From the NCBI GenBank assembly GCA_001799635.1, contig MGTV01000008.1:126879-190878 (forward strand): a DNA stretch of 64,000 nucleotides. The letters run 5' to 3'. A model generated the notes under the pieces. It saw only the letters and a list, made by a program, of their open reading frames with translations. It had not been told where the DNA came from and made no database searches. Positions 1 to 9,710 of this stretch are shown piece after piece (the first letter of the stretch is position 1; every line of letters begins with the position of its first letter). The position numbers and the translations under genes were made by a program. Origin of the DNA: Elusimicrobia bacterium GWA2_62_23 (GTDB lineage Bacteria; Elusimicrobiota; Elusimicrobia; Elusimicrobiales; UBA9959).

Positions 1-2
1 TC

Positions 3-632
3 GAGCGCGATCTGCACCAGTGGGGCATAGGCGTGCCCCCCGCGGCGCTTATGCGTTTTTGGGCCATGCTGGCGCATTACCACGGCCAGATCTGGAACGC
101 CGCCGAGCCGGCCAAAGCTCTAGGGATAAGCGAGCCCACCGTGCGCAAGTACCTGGATATACTTTCCGGCATCTTCATGGTGCGGCAGCTTCAACCGTGG
201 CACGCCAATCTTAAAAAACGCCAGGTAAAAGCGCCTAAAATATATTTCCGCGACAGCGGCCTGCTTCACCAGATGCTGGGCATACGCTCTGAACGGGAAC
301 TTTTTAACCACCCAAAATACGGCGCGTCCTGGGAAGGGTACGCCGTGGAGGAGGCCATAAAGGCCGCGGCTCCGGACGAAGCCTACTACTGGGCCACCCA
401 TAACGGCGCGGAGATAGATTTGCTGCTGGTGAAGAACGGGAAAATGACCGGCGTGGACTGCAAGCGGGTTGACGCGCCGCATCTGACCCCCTCCATGGGG
501 ATAGCTCTGCGGGACCTGGGCCTGGAACGCATATTTGTAGTATACCCCGGCTCCAGAAAATATGACATAACCGATAAAATAACTGCTCTCCCTTTTGATT
601 CTCTCGCAACGGGGGAAAAAGCTTTTTCCTGA
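3..632 (+). CDS. DUF4143-type AAA ATPase, C-terminal part (truncated at window start)
   Basis: Reading frame open to the window edge; contains 'KALGISEPTVRKYLDILSGIFMVRQLQPWHANLKKRQVKAPKIYFRDSGLLHQMLGI' and 'GAEIDLLL', typical of the DUF4143 C-terminal domain. Confidence 0.85.
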   Translation, partial: ERDLHQWGIGVPPAALMRFWAMLAHYHGQIWNAAEPAKALGISEPTVRKYLDILSGIFMVRQLQPWHANLKKRQVKAPKIYFRDSGLLHQMLGIRSERELFNHPKYGASWEGYAVEEAIKAAAPDEAYYWATHNGAEIDLLLVKNGKMTGVDCKRVDAPHLTPSMGIALRDLGLERIFVVYPGSRKYDITDKITALPFDSLATGEKAFS

Positions 633-653
633 AACTAGCTCTCCGGAACTCTT

Positions 654-1196
654 ATGAAATTTGTCTTTAGGAAAACCGTGATCGCGGGCCTGGTGGTAGT
701 TAAGCCCGAGGTGGGGCAGGACGAGCGGGGAACCTTCTCCGAGAACTATAAAGCCTCCGAGTTCCGCAAAGCCGGCATTAAGACGCTTTTCGTGCAGGAG
801 AACCGCTCGGTTTCCCGCCGGAACGTGCTGCGGGGGCTGCATTACCAGCGCCCGCCACACTCCCAGGCCAAGCTGGTGCGCTGCGGCCAGGGCCGCATCT
901 TCGAGGTGGCGGTGGACCTGCGGCCCGGTTCCAGGACCTTCGCAAAGCATTACTCGCTGGAGCTTTCGGCGGCCAACGGCCTTATGCTTTATATCCCCGA
1001 AGGCTTCGCCCACGGCTTTTACGCGCTTACGGATAAGGCCGAAGTGATGTACAAGTGTTCGCGCGAATACGCGCCCTCTCACGACGCCGGCGTGCGCTGG
1101 AACGACCCCGCGCTGAAGATAAAGTGGCCGTGCAAACGCCCGGTGCTGTCGCCAAAGGATAAGGCGCTGCCCTTCCTGGCGGAGCGCGGCAAATAG
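654..1196 (+). CDS. rfbC: dTDP-4-dehydrorhamnose 3,5-epimerase
   Basis: RmlC signature '[11 protein letters not shown]...[42 protein letters not shown]...FAHGF'; followed by rfbA and rfbB. Confidence 0.95.
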   Translation: MKFVFRKTVIAGLVVVKPEVGQDERGTFSENYKASEFRKAGIKTLFVQENRSVSRRNVLRGLHYQRPPHSQAKLVRCGQGRIFEVAVDLRPGSRTFAKHYSLELSAANGLMLYIPEGFAHGFYALTDKAEVMYKCSREYAPSHDAGVRWNDPALKIKWPCKRPVLSPKDKALPFLAERGK

Positions 1197-1203
1197 GAGT
1201 TCT

Positions 1204-2073
1204 ATGAAAGGGATAATCCTCGCCGGGGGGGCAGGCACCCGTCTCTACCCCATAACCAACGCCGTCTGCAAGCAGCTGCTGCCGGTTTACGACAAGCCGA
1301 TGATCTACTACCCGCTTTCGGCGCTGATGCTGGCCGGCATACGGGACATACTCATAATTTCCACGCCCAAGGACCTGCCGCGCTTCCGCGAGATGCTGGG
1401 CGACGGGCGGGCCTGGGGCCTTAAATTCAGCTACGCCGAGCAGCCGCAGCCCAAGGGCATCGCCCAGGCGCTGTGCATCGGGGCGGAATTCGCGGGCTCC
1501 GATGACGTCTGCCTGGTGCTGGGCGACAACATTTTCTACGGCCACGGCCTGCCCGAGGCTTTCCGCAAGGCAGTAGCGGCCGCGCGTAAGAAGAAGGCAA
1601 CGGTCTTCGGCTATTACGTGAACGACCCTGAACGCTACGGCGTGGTGGAGTTCAATAAGGCCGGCAAGGCGCTCTCGATAATTGAAAAACCGGCCCGGCC
1701 CAAGTCTAATTACGCGGTTACCGGCCTCTATTTCTACCCCAACAGCGTTATTACAGTGGCTCGCGGCATAAAGCCCAGCCGCCGCGGCGAACTGGAGATC
1801 ACCGACGTGAACAAGGCCTTCCTTAAGTGGGGGGCTTTGGACGTGCAGCTGCTTGGCCGCGGCTACGCCTGGCTGGATACCGGCACCTGCGAAAGCCTGC
1901 TGGAAGCGGGGGAGTTCATGTCCACCATGGAGCGGCGCCAGGGCCTGAAGATAGCCTGTGTGGAAGAGATAGCTTTCAACATGGGCTACATAAACCGCAC
2001 CCAACTGCTGAAGCTCGCCGACGGGATAGGCGCCAATGGCTATGCCGAATACCTGCGGAGAGTGGCCGCCTGA
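1204..2073 (+). CDS. rfbA: glucose-1-phosphate thymidylyltransferase
   Basis: '[46 protein letters not shown]' and '[10 protein letters not shown]'. Confidence 0.97.
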   Translation: MKGIILAGGAGTRLYPITNAVCKQLLPVYDKPMIYYPLSALMLAGIRDILIISTPKDLPRFREMLGDGRAWGLKFSYAEQPQPKGIAQALCIGAEFAGSDDVCLVLGDNIFYGHGLPEAFRKAVAAARKKKATVFGYYVNDPERYGVVEFNKAGKALSIIEKPARPKSNYAVTGLYFYPNSVITVARGIKPSRRGELEITDVNKAFLKWGALDVQLLGRGYAWLDTGTCESLLEAGEFMSTMERRQGLKIACVEEIAFNMGYINRTQLLKLADGIGANGYAEYLRRVAA

Positions 2074-3143
2074 TGAGATCCGACGCCAATATCCTCGTTA
2101 CCGGCGGAGCCGGCTTCATAGGCGCCAACTTTATACGCTACGTGCTGGCCCTCCCCGGTTTCAAGGGGCGCGTGATAAACCTGGATAAGCTTACCTACGC
2201 CGGCAACCTAAATAACCTCGACGGCCTCGGCTCCCGGCACGTGTTCGTGAAAGGCGACATCTGCGACTACAGGAAAGTGCTGGGGCTGCTGCGGCGTTAT
2301 AAGATCGCCTGCGTGGTCAATTTCGCGGCCGAAAGCCACGTGGACCGGTCCATACACGGGCCGGCTGAATTCGTGCGGTCGAATATCAACGGTACTTTCT
2401 CGCTGCTGGAAGCGGCGAGGGCCGCCTGGGCCGGGCGCAAGGACGTGCGCTTCCACCACGTCAGCACCGACGAGGTTTACGGGTCCCTGGGGAAGACCGG
2501 CAAGTTCAAGGAGACCACGCCTTACGACCCGCGCAGCCCGTATTCGGCTTCCAAGGCCTCTTCGGACCACCTGGTGATGGCGTACCACCACACCTACGGC
2601 CTACCGGTGACCATTTCCAACTGCTCCAACAATTACGGGCCCTATCATTTCCCGGAGAAGCTCATTCCGCTGGTAATCCTGAACGCCTTGGAAGGCAAGC
2701 CGCTGCCGGTTTACGGCGACGGCATGCAGGTGCGCGACTGGCTTTACGTAGTGGATCATTGCGCGGCTATCTGGCGCGTTATGAACAAGGGACGTACCGG
2801 GCAGACCTACAACGTGGGCGGCAACAGCGAGATGGCGAATATCGACGTGGTAAAGGGGATCTGCGCCGCGCTGGAGAAATTCCAGCCTTCCTGCTGCAAC
2901 GCCCTGCTTAAGGGGAAAAAGTACGCGGAGCTGATAACCTACGTGAAAGACCGCCCCGGCCACGACCGGCGCTACGCCATAGATTTTTCCAAGATACGCC
3001 GGGAACTTGGCTGGAAACCTTCAGTGACCTTTAAAGAGGGGCTGGAGAGCACGGTGGTGTGGTATCTGGGCAATTCCGCCTGGGTGCGCGACGTGAAGAC
3101 CGGCGCGTACCGCGGGTGGCTGAAGAAAAATTATTCCAGATGA
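2073..3143 (+). CDS. rfbB: dTDP-glucose 4,6-dehydratase
   Basis: '[19 protein letters not shown]', 'FAAESHVDRSI', 'STDEVYGSL', 'YSASKASSDHLVMAYHHTYGLPVTISNCSNNYGPYHFPEKLIPLVILNAL'; start codon overlaps rfbA stop. Confidence 0.96.
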   Translation: MRSDANILVTGGAGFIGANFIRYVLALPGFKGRVINLDKLTYAGNLNNLDGLGSRHVFVKGDICDYRKVLGLLRRYKIACVVNFAAESHVDRSIHGPAEFVRSNINGTFSLLEAARAAWAGRKDVRFHHVSTDEVYGSLGKTGKFKETTPYDPRSPYSASKASSDHLVMAYHHTYGLPVTISNCSNNYGPYHFPEKLIPLVILNALEGKPLPVYGDGMQVRDWLYVVDHCAAIWRVMNKGRTGQTYNVGGNSEMANIDVVKGICAALEKFQPSCCNALLKGKKYAELITYVKDRPGHDRRYAIDFSKIRRELGWKPSVTFKEGLESTVVWYLGNSAWVRDVKTGAYRGWLKKNYSR

Positions 3144-3883
3144 AAGTAGTCTTCCTCGGAACCAACGGCTGGTACGATACCGGTACCGGCAATACGGTTT
3201 GTGCGCTCATCAAGACAGCGCGCTACGATATAGTGCTGGACGCCGGGTACGGCCTGCATAAACTCAATAAGTACTGCGACGGCAGCAAACCGGTTTTCAT
3301 CCTGCTCAGCCATTACCATATAGACCACATAGCCGGCCTGCATACGCTGGTGAAGTTCCGTTTTAAGAAAGGCCTTACCATCTGCGCCCAGAAAGGCGGG
3401 CGCAAGGTGCTTGATACTTTTGTGGGGCGCCCATTCACCGTGCCGCTTAAAAAACTCCCCTATCCCGTAAAAGTTCTGGAATTGCCGTCGGAGATAAAGA
3501 ATCTGCCGTTCAAGGTTAAAACGCTGCCGCTGGTGCACGCGGACCCCGTGCTGGGCTTCCGCCTGGAACTGGAGGGGAAAAGCGTAACCTATTGCACCGA
3601 CACCGGTTATTGCCCCAACGCCCTGGAACTGGCCCGCGGCGCGGACCTGCTTATAACCGAATGCGCCCACCTGCCCGGCGAGCACAACCCCGCCTGGCCG
3701 CACTTCAATCCCGAAACCGCGGCCAAACTCGCCCTGGAGGCCGGCGCCAAGCGCCTGGCCCTCACCCACTTCTCCGCGGAACGCTACCACAAACCCGCCC
3801 TGCGCGCCATGGCCCTGCGGCTGGCCCGCAGGACTTTTCCCCGGGTAACAGCCGCCCGTGACGGTTCTCAAGTCAAGGTCTGA
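3140..3883 (+). CDS. MBL-fold metallo-hydrolase (ribonuclease Z-like fold)
   Basis: 'LLSHYHIDHIAGL' metal-binding motif, later 'TDTGYCPNALELARGADLLITECAHL' and 'LTHFS'; overlaps rfbB stop by 4 nt. Confidence 0.85.
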   Translation: MKVVFLGTNGWYDTGTGNTVCALIKTARYDIVLDAGYGLHKLNKYCDGSKPVFILLSHYHIDHIAGLHTLVKFRFKKGLTICAQKGGRKVLDTFVGRPFTVPLKKLPYPVKVLELPSEIKNLPFKVKTLPLVHADPVLGFRLELEGKSVTYCTDTGYCPNALELARGADLLITECAHLPGEHNPAWPHFNPETAAKLALEAGAKRLALTHFSAERYHKPALRAMALRLARRTFPRVTAARDGSQVKV

Positions 3884-3918
3884 TACCGTTTGCCCTGCTT
3901 CGCCGCTCCGGGCTTTGA

Positions 3919-3924
3919 TATAAT
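3919..3924 (+). promoter_or_regulatory. putative -10 element (TATAAT) upstream of zeta-toxin-like gene
   Basis: TATAAT 11 nt before the ATG at 3935; no convincing -35. Confidence 0.35.
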
Positions 3925-3934
3925 GAATATATAG

Positions 3935-4516
3935 ATGAGCCTCCCCAAGAATGTATACGTGGTGGCTGGCCCTAACGGGGCAGGTAAGACCACTTTCGCC
4001 CGTGAATTCCTGCCAAATTACGCGCATTGCCCCAACTTTGTAAACGCGGACCTTATCGCACAGGGATTGTCTCCTTTCAGGCCGCGCGCGGCGGCCATTA
4101 AGGCCGGAAAACTGGTGCTTCGCAACATAGCCGAGTACGCTGCCGCGGGGGTGGATTTCGGGTTTGAAACCACGCTTTCAGGACGCACACATCTTAAACT
4201 GTTTCAAAAACTTGCAGTGAAAGGTTACAAGGTCCACATTTTCTTCCTATGGGTGCCGGCTCCTCAGCTTTCTTTGATGCGTATTCGCAACAGGGTGCTC
4301 GGCGGAGGACATCATGTTCCCACCGCGGATGTCATCAGGCGGTTCTCCCGTTCCATGAACAACTTTTTCAGCGTCTACAAAGACGCGGCCTCCACGTGGA
4401 TGCTGTTCGATAACTCCGGCAGAAAACCGGTTTTGGCGGCCAAGCGTGTGAACGGTTACGCGGTGATTGAGGACCGTGAGGTATATACCAGGATAACTGC
4501 GGCGGGATCTCTATGA
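3935..4516 (+). CDS. zeta-toxin-family P-loop kinase-like protein
   Basis: Walker A 'VAGPNGAGKTTFAREFLP', 'VNADLIAQGLSPF', 'FGFETTLSGRTHL'. Confidence 0.8.
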   Translation: MSLPKNVYVVAGPNGAGKTTFAREFLPNYAHCPNFVNADLIAQGLSPFRPRAAAIKAGKLVLRNIAEYAAAGVDFGFETTLSGRTHLKLFQKLAVKGYKVHIFFLWVPAPQLSLMRIRNRVLGGGHHVPTADVIRRFSRSMNNFFSVYKDAASTWMLFDNSGRKPVLAAKRVNGYAVIEDREVYTRITAAGSL

Positions 4517-4662
4517 AAAAAAGAATGACAATGCAGGATAAGGCTGAAGCGGCCATTAAAGTGGCCGTGCGTAAGGCCATTGCGGAGCACAAAAAGAGCG
4601 GACGTCCTATAGCTATTTGGGAAAACGGCCGTGCCGTTAATGTGCCGGCCTCCAAAATTTGA
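4513..4662 (+). CDS. small protein (49 aa) translationally coupled to the zeta-like gene; possible antitoxin/partner
   Basis: ATGA overlap with upstream stop; translation MKKRMTMQDKAEAAIKVAVRKAIAEHKKSGRPIAIWENGRAVNVPASKI. Confidence 0.65.
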   Translation: MKKRMTMQDKAEAAIKVAVRKAIAEHKKSGRPIAIWENGRAVNVPASKI

Positions 4663-4709
4663 GTAACCGAGCCGATATCTTACAGTAATCCATCAAAGGA
4701 GACCGAGAT

Positions 4710-5486
4710 ATGAAAGTAGTCATACTGTCCGGCGGCATGGGCACGCGCCTGAGCGAAGAAACTGATCTAAAACCCAAACCTATGGCCGAGATCGGCGAAA
4801 AGCCGATGCTCTGGCACATAATGAAGATCTATTCCCATTACGGGTTCAACGATTTTGTGCTCTGCCTTGGCTACAAGGGCTACATGATCAAGGAGTACTT
4901 CGCCAACTATTTCCTGCATCAGGCCGACGTGACCATAGACATGAAGAACAACAAGATGGAAGTCCATCACAAGAAGGCGGAGCCGTGGCGAGTAACCATG
5001 GTGGATACCGGGTTAAATACCATGACCGGAGGCCGCGTAAAAAGGATACAGAAATATGTGGGGAACGAACCTTTTATGCTTACCTACGGAGACGGGGTGG
5101 CGGATATCGATCTGAAAAAACTCGTGGCTTTCCATCGGCAGCACGGCGGTCACGCTACTATTACCGCAATTCAGCCGCTTGGCCGATTCGGAGCGATAGC
5201 CATGAAGAAGGACGGTTCGGTAAAGGCCTTTCAGGAGAAGCCCCAGGGTGACGGGGCTTGGATCAACGGCGGGTTCTTCGTGCTGGAGCCGCAGATCTTC
5301 AACTACATACAGGATGGGGACCCCACGATTTGGGAGCGAGAGCCTTTGGAGGGGTTGGCCAAGGACGGGCAACTCACCGCATATCAACATAAGGGGTTCT
5401 GGAAGTGTATGGATACCCTGCGGGACAAGACCGAGTTGGAAAACTTCTGGAAATCAGGCAAAGCCCCCTGGAAGGTTTGGAAATGA
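4710..5486 (+). CDS. rfbF: glucose-1-phosphate cytidylyltransferase
   Basis: 'MKVVILSGGMGTRLSEETDLKPKPMAEIGEKPMLWHIMKIYSHYGFNDFVLCLGYKGYMIKEYF'; adjacent to rfbG/rfbH. Confidence 0.97.
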   Translation: MKVVILSGGMGTRLSEETDLKPKPMAEIGEKPMLWHIMKIYSHYGFNDFVLCLGYKGYMIKEYFANYFLHQADVTIDMKNNKMEVHHKKAEPWRVTMVDTGLNTMTGGRVKRIQKYVGNEPFMLTYGDGVADIDLKKLVAFHRQHGGHATITAIQPLGRFGAIAMKKDGSVKAFQEKPQGDGAWINGGFFVLEPQIFNYIQDGDPTIWEREPLEGLAKDGQLTAYQHKGFWKCMDTLRDKTELENFWKSGKAPWKVWK

Positions 5487-6544
5487 ATTTCTGGCAGGAC
5501 CGGCGGGTGTTTATTACCGGGCATACCGGCTTTAAGGGCGCCTGGCTTACCATCTGGCTGGATTCGCTTGGAGCCAAGGTTACGGGCTATGCCCTTAAGC
5601 CGCCCACCCGGCCCAGCCTGTTCGAACTCTGCCGGCTGGACCGCCGCGTTAATTCCGTTATCTCCGACGTGCGCGACGGCGCCCGCCTTAAGAAGGCCAT
5701 GCGGGCCGCCCGCCCGGAAGTGGTCATTCACATGGCCGCCCAGCCGCTGGTGCGGGAGTCCTACCGGGCCCCGGCCGAAACTTACGAGACCAACGTGATG
5801 GGCGTGGTGAACGTGCTGGAAGCGGTGCGCGCCTGCCCCTCCGTGAAGGCCGTGGTGAACGTTACCACGGACAAGTGTTACGAGAACAAGGAACACGCCC
5901 GGGCCTTCCGCGAGGACGAGCCGATGGGCGGCTACGACCCTTACTCGTCGAGCAAGGCCTGCTCCGAGCTCGTTACCACTACCTACCGCAATTCTTTTTT
6001 TAACCCTAAGGACTATAAGGCTCACGGCGTGGCGCTGGCCAGCGCCCGCGCGGGCAATGTGATAGGCGGGGGGGATTGGGCGGCGGACCGCCTTGTTCCG
6101 GACCTGATACGCGCCGGGCTGAAGGGCGAGAAGGCCCTTATACGCAATCCGCGCGCCGTGCGCCCGTGGCAGCACGTGCTGGAGCCGCTGTCGGGCTACC
6201 TGCTGCTGGCGGAGAAACTTTATAAATACGGCCCCAAATTCGCGCAGGCGTGGAACTTCGGGCCTGACGCCGGGGACGCCAAGGACGTGGAGTGGATAGT
6301 GAAGCGTATGTTCGCGGCCTGGCCGGAGGCCCCCGGCTATGTTATGGACAAAGGCCGGAACCCGCACGAGGCGCATTACCTTAAACTGGATTCCTCCAAA
6401 GCCCGACGTGAGTTGGGCTGGGCGCCGCGCTGGCGCATAGACGGGGCCATAGACCGCATAATCTCCTGGACCCGCGCCTACGCCGCAGGCCAGGACATGC
6501 GCCGGGTCTGCCTGGAACAGATAAAGGACTATACCGACCTATGA
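5483..6544 (+). CDS. rfbG: CDP-glucose 4,6-dehydratase
   Basis: 'MNFWQDRRVFITGHTGFKGAWLTIWLDSLGAKVTGYAL...HMAAQPLVRESYRAPAETYETNVMGVVNVLEA'; 4-nt overlap with rfbF. Confidence 0.96.
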   Translation: MNFWQDRRVFITGHTGFKGAWLTIWLDSLGAKVTGYALKPPTRPSLFELCRLDRRVNSVISDVRDGARLKKAMRAARPEVVIHMAAQPLVRESYRAPAETYETNVMGVVNVLEAVRACPSVKAVVNVTTDKCYENKEHARAFREDEPMGGYDPYSSSKACSELVTTTYRNSFFNPKDYKAHGVALASARAGNVIGGGDWAADRLVPDLIRAGLKGEKALIRNPRAVRPWQHVLEPLSGYLLLAEKLYKYGPKFAQAWNFGPDAGDAKDVEWIVKRMFAAWPEAPGYVMDKGRNPHEAHYLKLDSSKARRELGWAPRWRIDGAIDRIISWTRAYAAGQDMRRVCLEQIKDYTDL

Positions 6545-7875
6545 CGAAGCAGGAACAGAAGGCCAGGGCCGAGATCTTTAGGAAAGTTTCCGCTTACTAC
6601 AAGCGGTTCCACGGGAAGCCGCCGTTCAAGGCGGGGGAAACTTTCGTGAATTACGGCGGGCGGGTTTACGACGAGAAAGAACTCGTTAACCTCACTGACA
6701 CGGCCCTGGATTTCTGGCTTACCTCGGGCCGCTACTGCGCGGCTTTCGAGAAGGAACTCGGGGCTTACCTGGGCGTTAAATACGTGTCCCTGGTGAATTC
6801 CGGTTCTTCGGCCAACCTCATAGCTTTCATGGCGCTCACATCTCCCAAGCTGGGCGCGCGGCAGATAAAGCCCGGCGACGAAGTTATAACCGTGGCCGCG
6901 GGTTTCCCTACCACCGTTACGCCCATAATCCAGTACGGCGCGGTGGCGGTGTTCGTGGATGTTCAACTGCCTTCCTACAACATAGACTGCTCCCGCCTGA
7001 AAGGCGCCCTTTCCAAAAAGACCAAGGCCGTAATGCTGGCTCACACGCTGGGCAATCCATTCGATATCAAGGCCGTAAAAGCCTTCTGCGCCAGACACAA
7101 GCTCTGGCTCATAGAGGACAACTGCGACGCGCTGGGCTCCAAATACGCCGGCAAGTTCACCGGCACGCACGGCGACATAGGCACGTCGAGCTTTTACCCG
7201 CCGCACCACATGACCATGGGCGAGGGCGGGGCGGTGTACACCAACGACCCGCTGCTCAAGCGCCTCATAGAATCTTTCCGCGACTGGGGCCGGGATTGCT
7301 GGTGCGCCTCGGGCAAGGACAATACCTGCCACAACCGCTTTACCCGGAAATACGGCGAACTGCCGCTCGGCTACGATCACAAATACGTCTATTCCCATTT
7401 CGGCTACAACCTGAAGGCCACCGAGATGCAGGCCGCCGTGGGGCTGGCGCAGCTCAAGAAATTCCCGGCTTTCGTGGAGGCCCGCAAAAAGAACTGGGCT
7501 TTCCTGCGCAAGGCGCTGGCCAAGTTCTCGGACAAGCTCGTTCTTCCCGAGCCAGCGCCGCATTCCTCTCCGAGCTGGTTCGGTTTCCTGGTGACCGTGC
7601 GCAAGAATGCCGGCTTTACCCGCGAGCAGCTGGTGAACCACCTGGAGAACAATAAGGTGCAGACGCGCATGCTCTTCGCCGGCAACCTCATAAAGCACCC
7701 CTGCTTCGACGGCATGCGCAAGTCCGGCAAGGGCTACCGCGTGAGCGGCCGGCTGGAGAATACCGACCGGATACTCAACAGCACTTTCTGGATTGGCGTC
7801 TATCCCGGCATGACCCCCGCTATGCTGCGCTACATGGCCGGCACGTTCGAGTCCTTTTTTCGCAAGACCACCTAG
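6541..7875 (+). CDS. rfbH: CDP-4-dehydro-6-deoxyglucose 3-dehydrase (E1, RfbH/DdhC-type)
   Basis: 'SSFYPPHHMTMGEGG' (His replaces PLP Lys) and an exact C-X57-C-X1-C-X7-C [2Fe-2S] motif ('NCDALG...RDCWCASGKDNTC'). Confidence 0.95.
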   Translation: MTKQEQKARAEIFRKVSAYYKRFHGKPPFKAGETFVNYGGRVYDEKELVNLTDTALDFWLTSGRYCAAFEKELGAYLGVKYVSLVNSGSSANLIAFMALTSPKLGARQIKPGDEVITVAAGFPTTVTPIIQYGAVAVFVDVQLPSYNIDCSRLKGALSKKTKAVMLAHTLGNPFDIKAVKAFCARHKLWLIEDNCDALGSKYAGKFTGTHGDIGTSSFYPPHHMTMGEGGAVYTNDPLLKRLIESFRDWGRDCWCASGKDNTCHNRFTRKYGELPLGYDHKYVYSHFGYNLKATEMQAAVGLAQLKKFPAFVEARKKNWAFLRKALAKFSDKLVLPEPAPHSSPSWFGFLVTVRKNAGFTREQLVNHLENNKVQTRMLFAGNLIKHPCFDGMRKSGKGYRVSGRLENTDRILNSTFWIGVYPGMTPAMLRYMAGTFESFFRKTT

Positions 7876-7899
7876 TTTTGGGCCCCGCCCCGCCTTTGC

Positions 7900-7905
7900 T
7901 ATAAT
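7900..7905 (+). promoter_or_regulatory. putative -10 element (TATAAT) upstream of gmd
   Basis: TATAAT in the rfbH-gmd intergenic region, weak TTGGGC -35 16 bp upstream. Confidence 0.4.
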
Positions 7906-7962
7906 ATAGATATTAATAAGCCGGCTTGCCGGCCGGTTTAATTCTATCCAAAGGCGGACAAC

Positions 7963-9072
7963 ATGAAGAAAGCTTTGATCACCGGTATTACTGGCCAGGA
8001 CGGTTCCTATCTGGCTGAACTCCTCTTAGGGAAAGGTTACGAAGTGCACGGCATACGGCGCCGCGCCGCCTCGGTGAACACCGCCCGCATAGCCAACGTG
8101 CTTAAGCACCCGCGCCTGAAGCTGCACTACGGCGACCTTACCGATTCCACTAACCTTACACGGCTCATAGCCGAGATAAAGCCAGAAGAGATATATAACC
8201 TGGGCGCGCAGAGCCACGTGGCCGTGAGCTTTGAAGAGCCGGAATACACGGCCGACTGCGACGGGCTGGGCACCATGCGCATCCTGGAAGCCGTCCGCCT
8301 GCTGGGCCTGCAGAAAAAGACACGCATTTACCAGGCCTCCACTTCCGAGCTGTTCGGTAAGGTGCAGGAGATCCCCCAGAGCGAAAAGACGCCGTTCTAT
8401 CCGCGCAGCCCCTACGGCGTGGCCAAGATGTACGCCTTCTGGATCACGGTGAATTACCGCGAATCCTACGGCATGTTCGCCAGCAACGGCATCCTCTTCA
8501 ACCACGAGAGCCCGCTGCGCGGCGACGAGTTCGTGACCCGCAAGATAACCCGCGCCATGGGCCGCATACTGCTGGGCCAGCAGGATTGCCTCTACATGGG
8601 CAACATGAACTCCCTGCGCGACTGGGGCCACGCCAAGGACTACGTGCGGGCCATGTGGCTGATCCTGCAGCAGAAGAAGTCCGAGGATTTCGTGATAGCC
8701 ACGGGCAAGCAGTACTCCGTGCGCAAATTCATAGAGCTCGCGGCCAAGGAACTCGGCATCTCCATCTCCTGGCAGGGCAAAGGCACCGCCGAGCGGGGCG
8801 TGGTGAAGGCCGTTAAGCCCCTGCCCGGCCTGGAGGGAGAGGTGAAGGTGAAGAAGGGCGACGTGATAGTGCGCGTGGACCCTAAGTTCTACCGCCCCGC
8901 CGAGGTGGAGACCCTGCTGGGCAACCCCGGCAAGAGCCGCCGCGTGCTGGGCTGGAAGCCCGAGATTTCCTTTGAAGGCCTGGTGAGCGAGATGGCGGCC
9001 AGCGACCTCAAGCTGGCGCTCAGCGAACACTGCCTGCGCAAAGCCGGCTACGGGGACATAAAGAGCTGCTGA
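7963..9072 (+). CDS. gmd: GDP-mannose 4,6-dehydratase
   Basis: '[43 protein letters not shown]...[57 protein letters not shown]'. Confidence 0.97.
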   Translation: MKKALITGITGQDGSYLAELLLGKGYEVHGIRRRAASVNTARIANVLKHPRLKLHYGDLTDSTNLTRLIAEIKPEEIYNLGAQSHVAVSFEEPEYTADCDGLGTMRILEAVRLLGLQKKTRIYQASTSELFGKVQEIPQSEKTPFYPRSPYGVAKMYAFWITVNYRESYGMFASNGILFNHESPLRGDEFVTRKITRAMGRILLGQQDCLYMGNMNSLRDWGHAKDYVRAMWLILQQKKSEDFVIATGKQYSVRKFIELAAKELGISISWQGKGTAERGVVKAVKPLPGLEGEVKVKKGDVIVRVDPKFYRPAEVETLLGNPGKSRRVLGWKPEISFEGLVSEMAASDLKLALSEHCLRKAGYGDIKSC

Positions 9073-9091
9073 TGCTGGAGAGGAAAGAAGA

Positions 9092-9385
9092 ATGACTTTT
9101 TACGATATCAAGTCGCGGATCCTTCCCGTCCTTGTCCGACAGGGAGTTTTAAAAGCTTCATTGTTCGGATCTTTCGCCAGGAACGAAGCCGCCAGAAACA
9201 GCGATGTCGATATTCTCGTCAAGCTTGCTAAGAATAAAAGCCTGCTTGACCTTGTGGCGCTGCGCCTGGAATTGATGGAAAAACTGGGCAAGAAGGTTGA
9301 TGTCCTGACTTATGACTCCATAAATCCCTTGTTGAAAGACAGGATCATGAAGGAGCAAAAGCTCATATATGAAAAAAGAGCCTAA
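9092..9385 (+). CDS. MNT-type minimal nucleotidyltransferase (antitoxin-like)
   Basis: GS-X10-DxD motif 'GSFARNEAARNSDVDILV'; overlaps downstream HEPN gene. Confidence 0.9.
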   Translation: MTFYDIKSRILPVLVRQGVLKASLFGSFARNEAARNSDVDILVKLAKNKSLLDLVALRLELMEKLGKKVDVLTYDSINPLLKDRIMKEQKLIYEKRA

Positions 9386-9710
9386 GATCTTCATCGCTCA
9401 CATACTGGAAAGTATCAGCGAGATAGAGGGCTATACTTCCGGCATGACTTTAGCCGGGTTCCTCAAGTCAAAACTGGTGCAGGACGCCTCCATCCGGCGT
9501 CTGGAAATAATAGGAGAGGCGGTAAAGCGGATTCCCTCTGCCACGAGGGCGGAGGCAAAAGACATTCCTTGGAAGCAGATAGCGGGCCTGCGCGACATCC
9601 TAATACATGAGTATTTCGGGGTGGATATAAAACTGGTCTGGAAAGTTATACGGACTGACCTGCCGGAACTCAAGCGGAATATGTCAGCCTTGCTTAAGGT
9701 CGTTTCGTGA
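9369..9710 (+). CDS. HEPN/DUF86 family protein (HepT-like toxin)
   Basis: Rx4xH motif 'RDILIHEYFGVDIKLVWKVI'; overlaps MNT gene. Confidence 0.9.
   Translation: MKKEPKIFIAHILESISEIEGYTSGMTLAGFLKSKLVQDASIRRLEIIGEAVKRIPSATRAEAKDIPWKQIAGLRDILIHEYFGVDIKLVWKVIRTDLPELKRNMSALLKVVS

Noticed and set aside
120-1238. 372-aa minus-strand ORF
   Set aside because: Antisense to DUF4143 and rfbC, both supported by motifs
7123-7329. Considered calling 6541-7875 an ordinary DegT aminotransferase
   Set aside because: His replaces the PLP lysine and the cysteine spacing matches the E1 [2Fe-2S] enzyme
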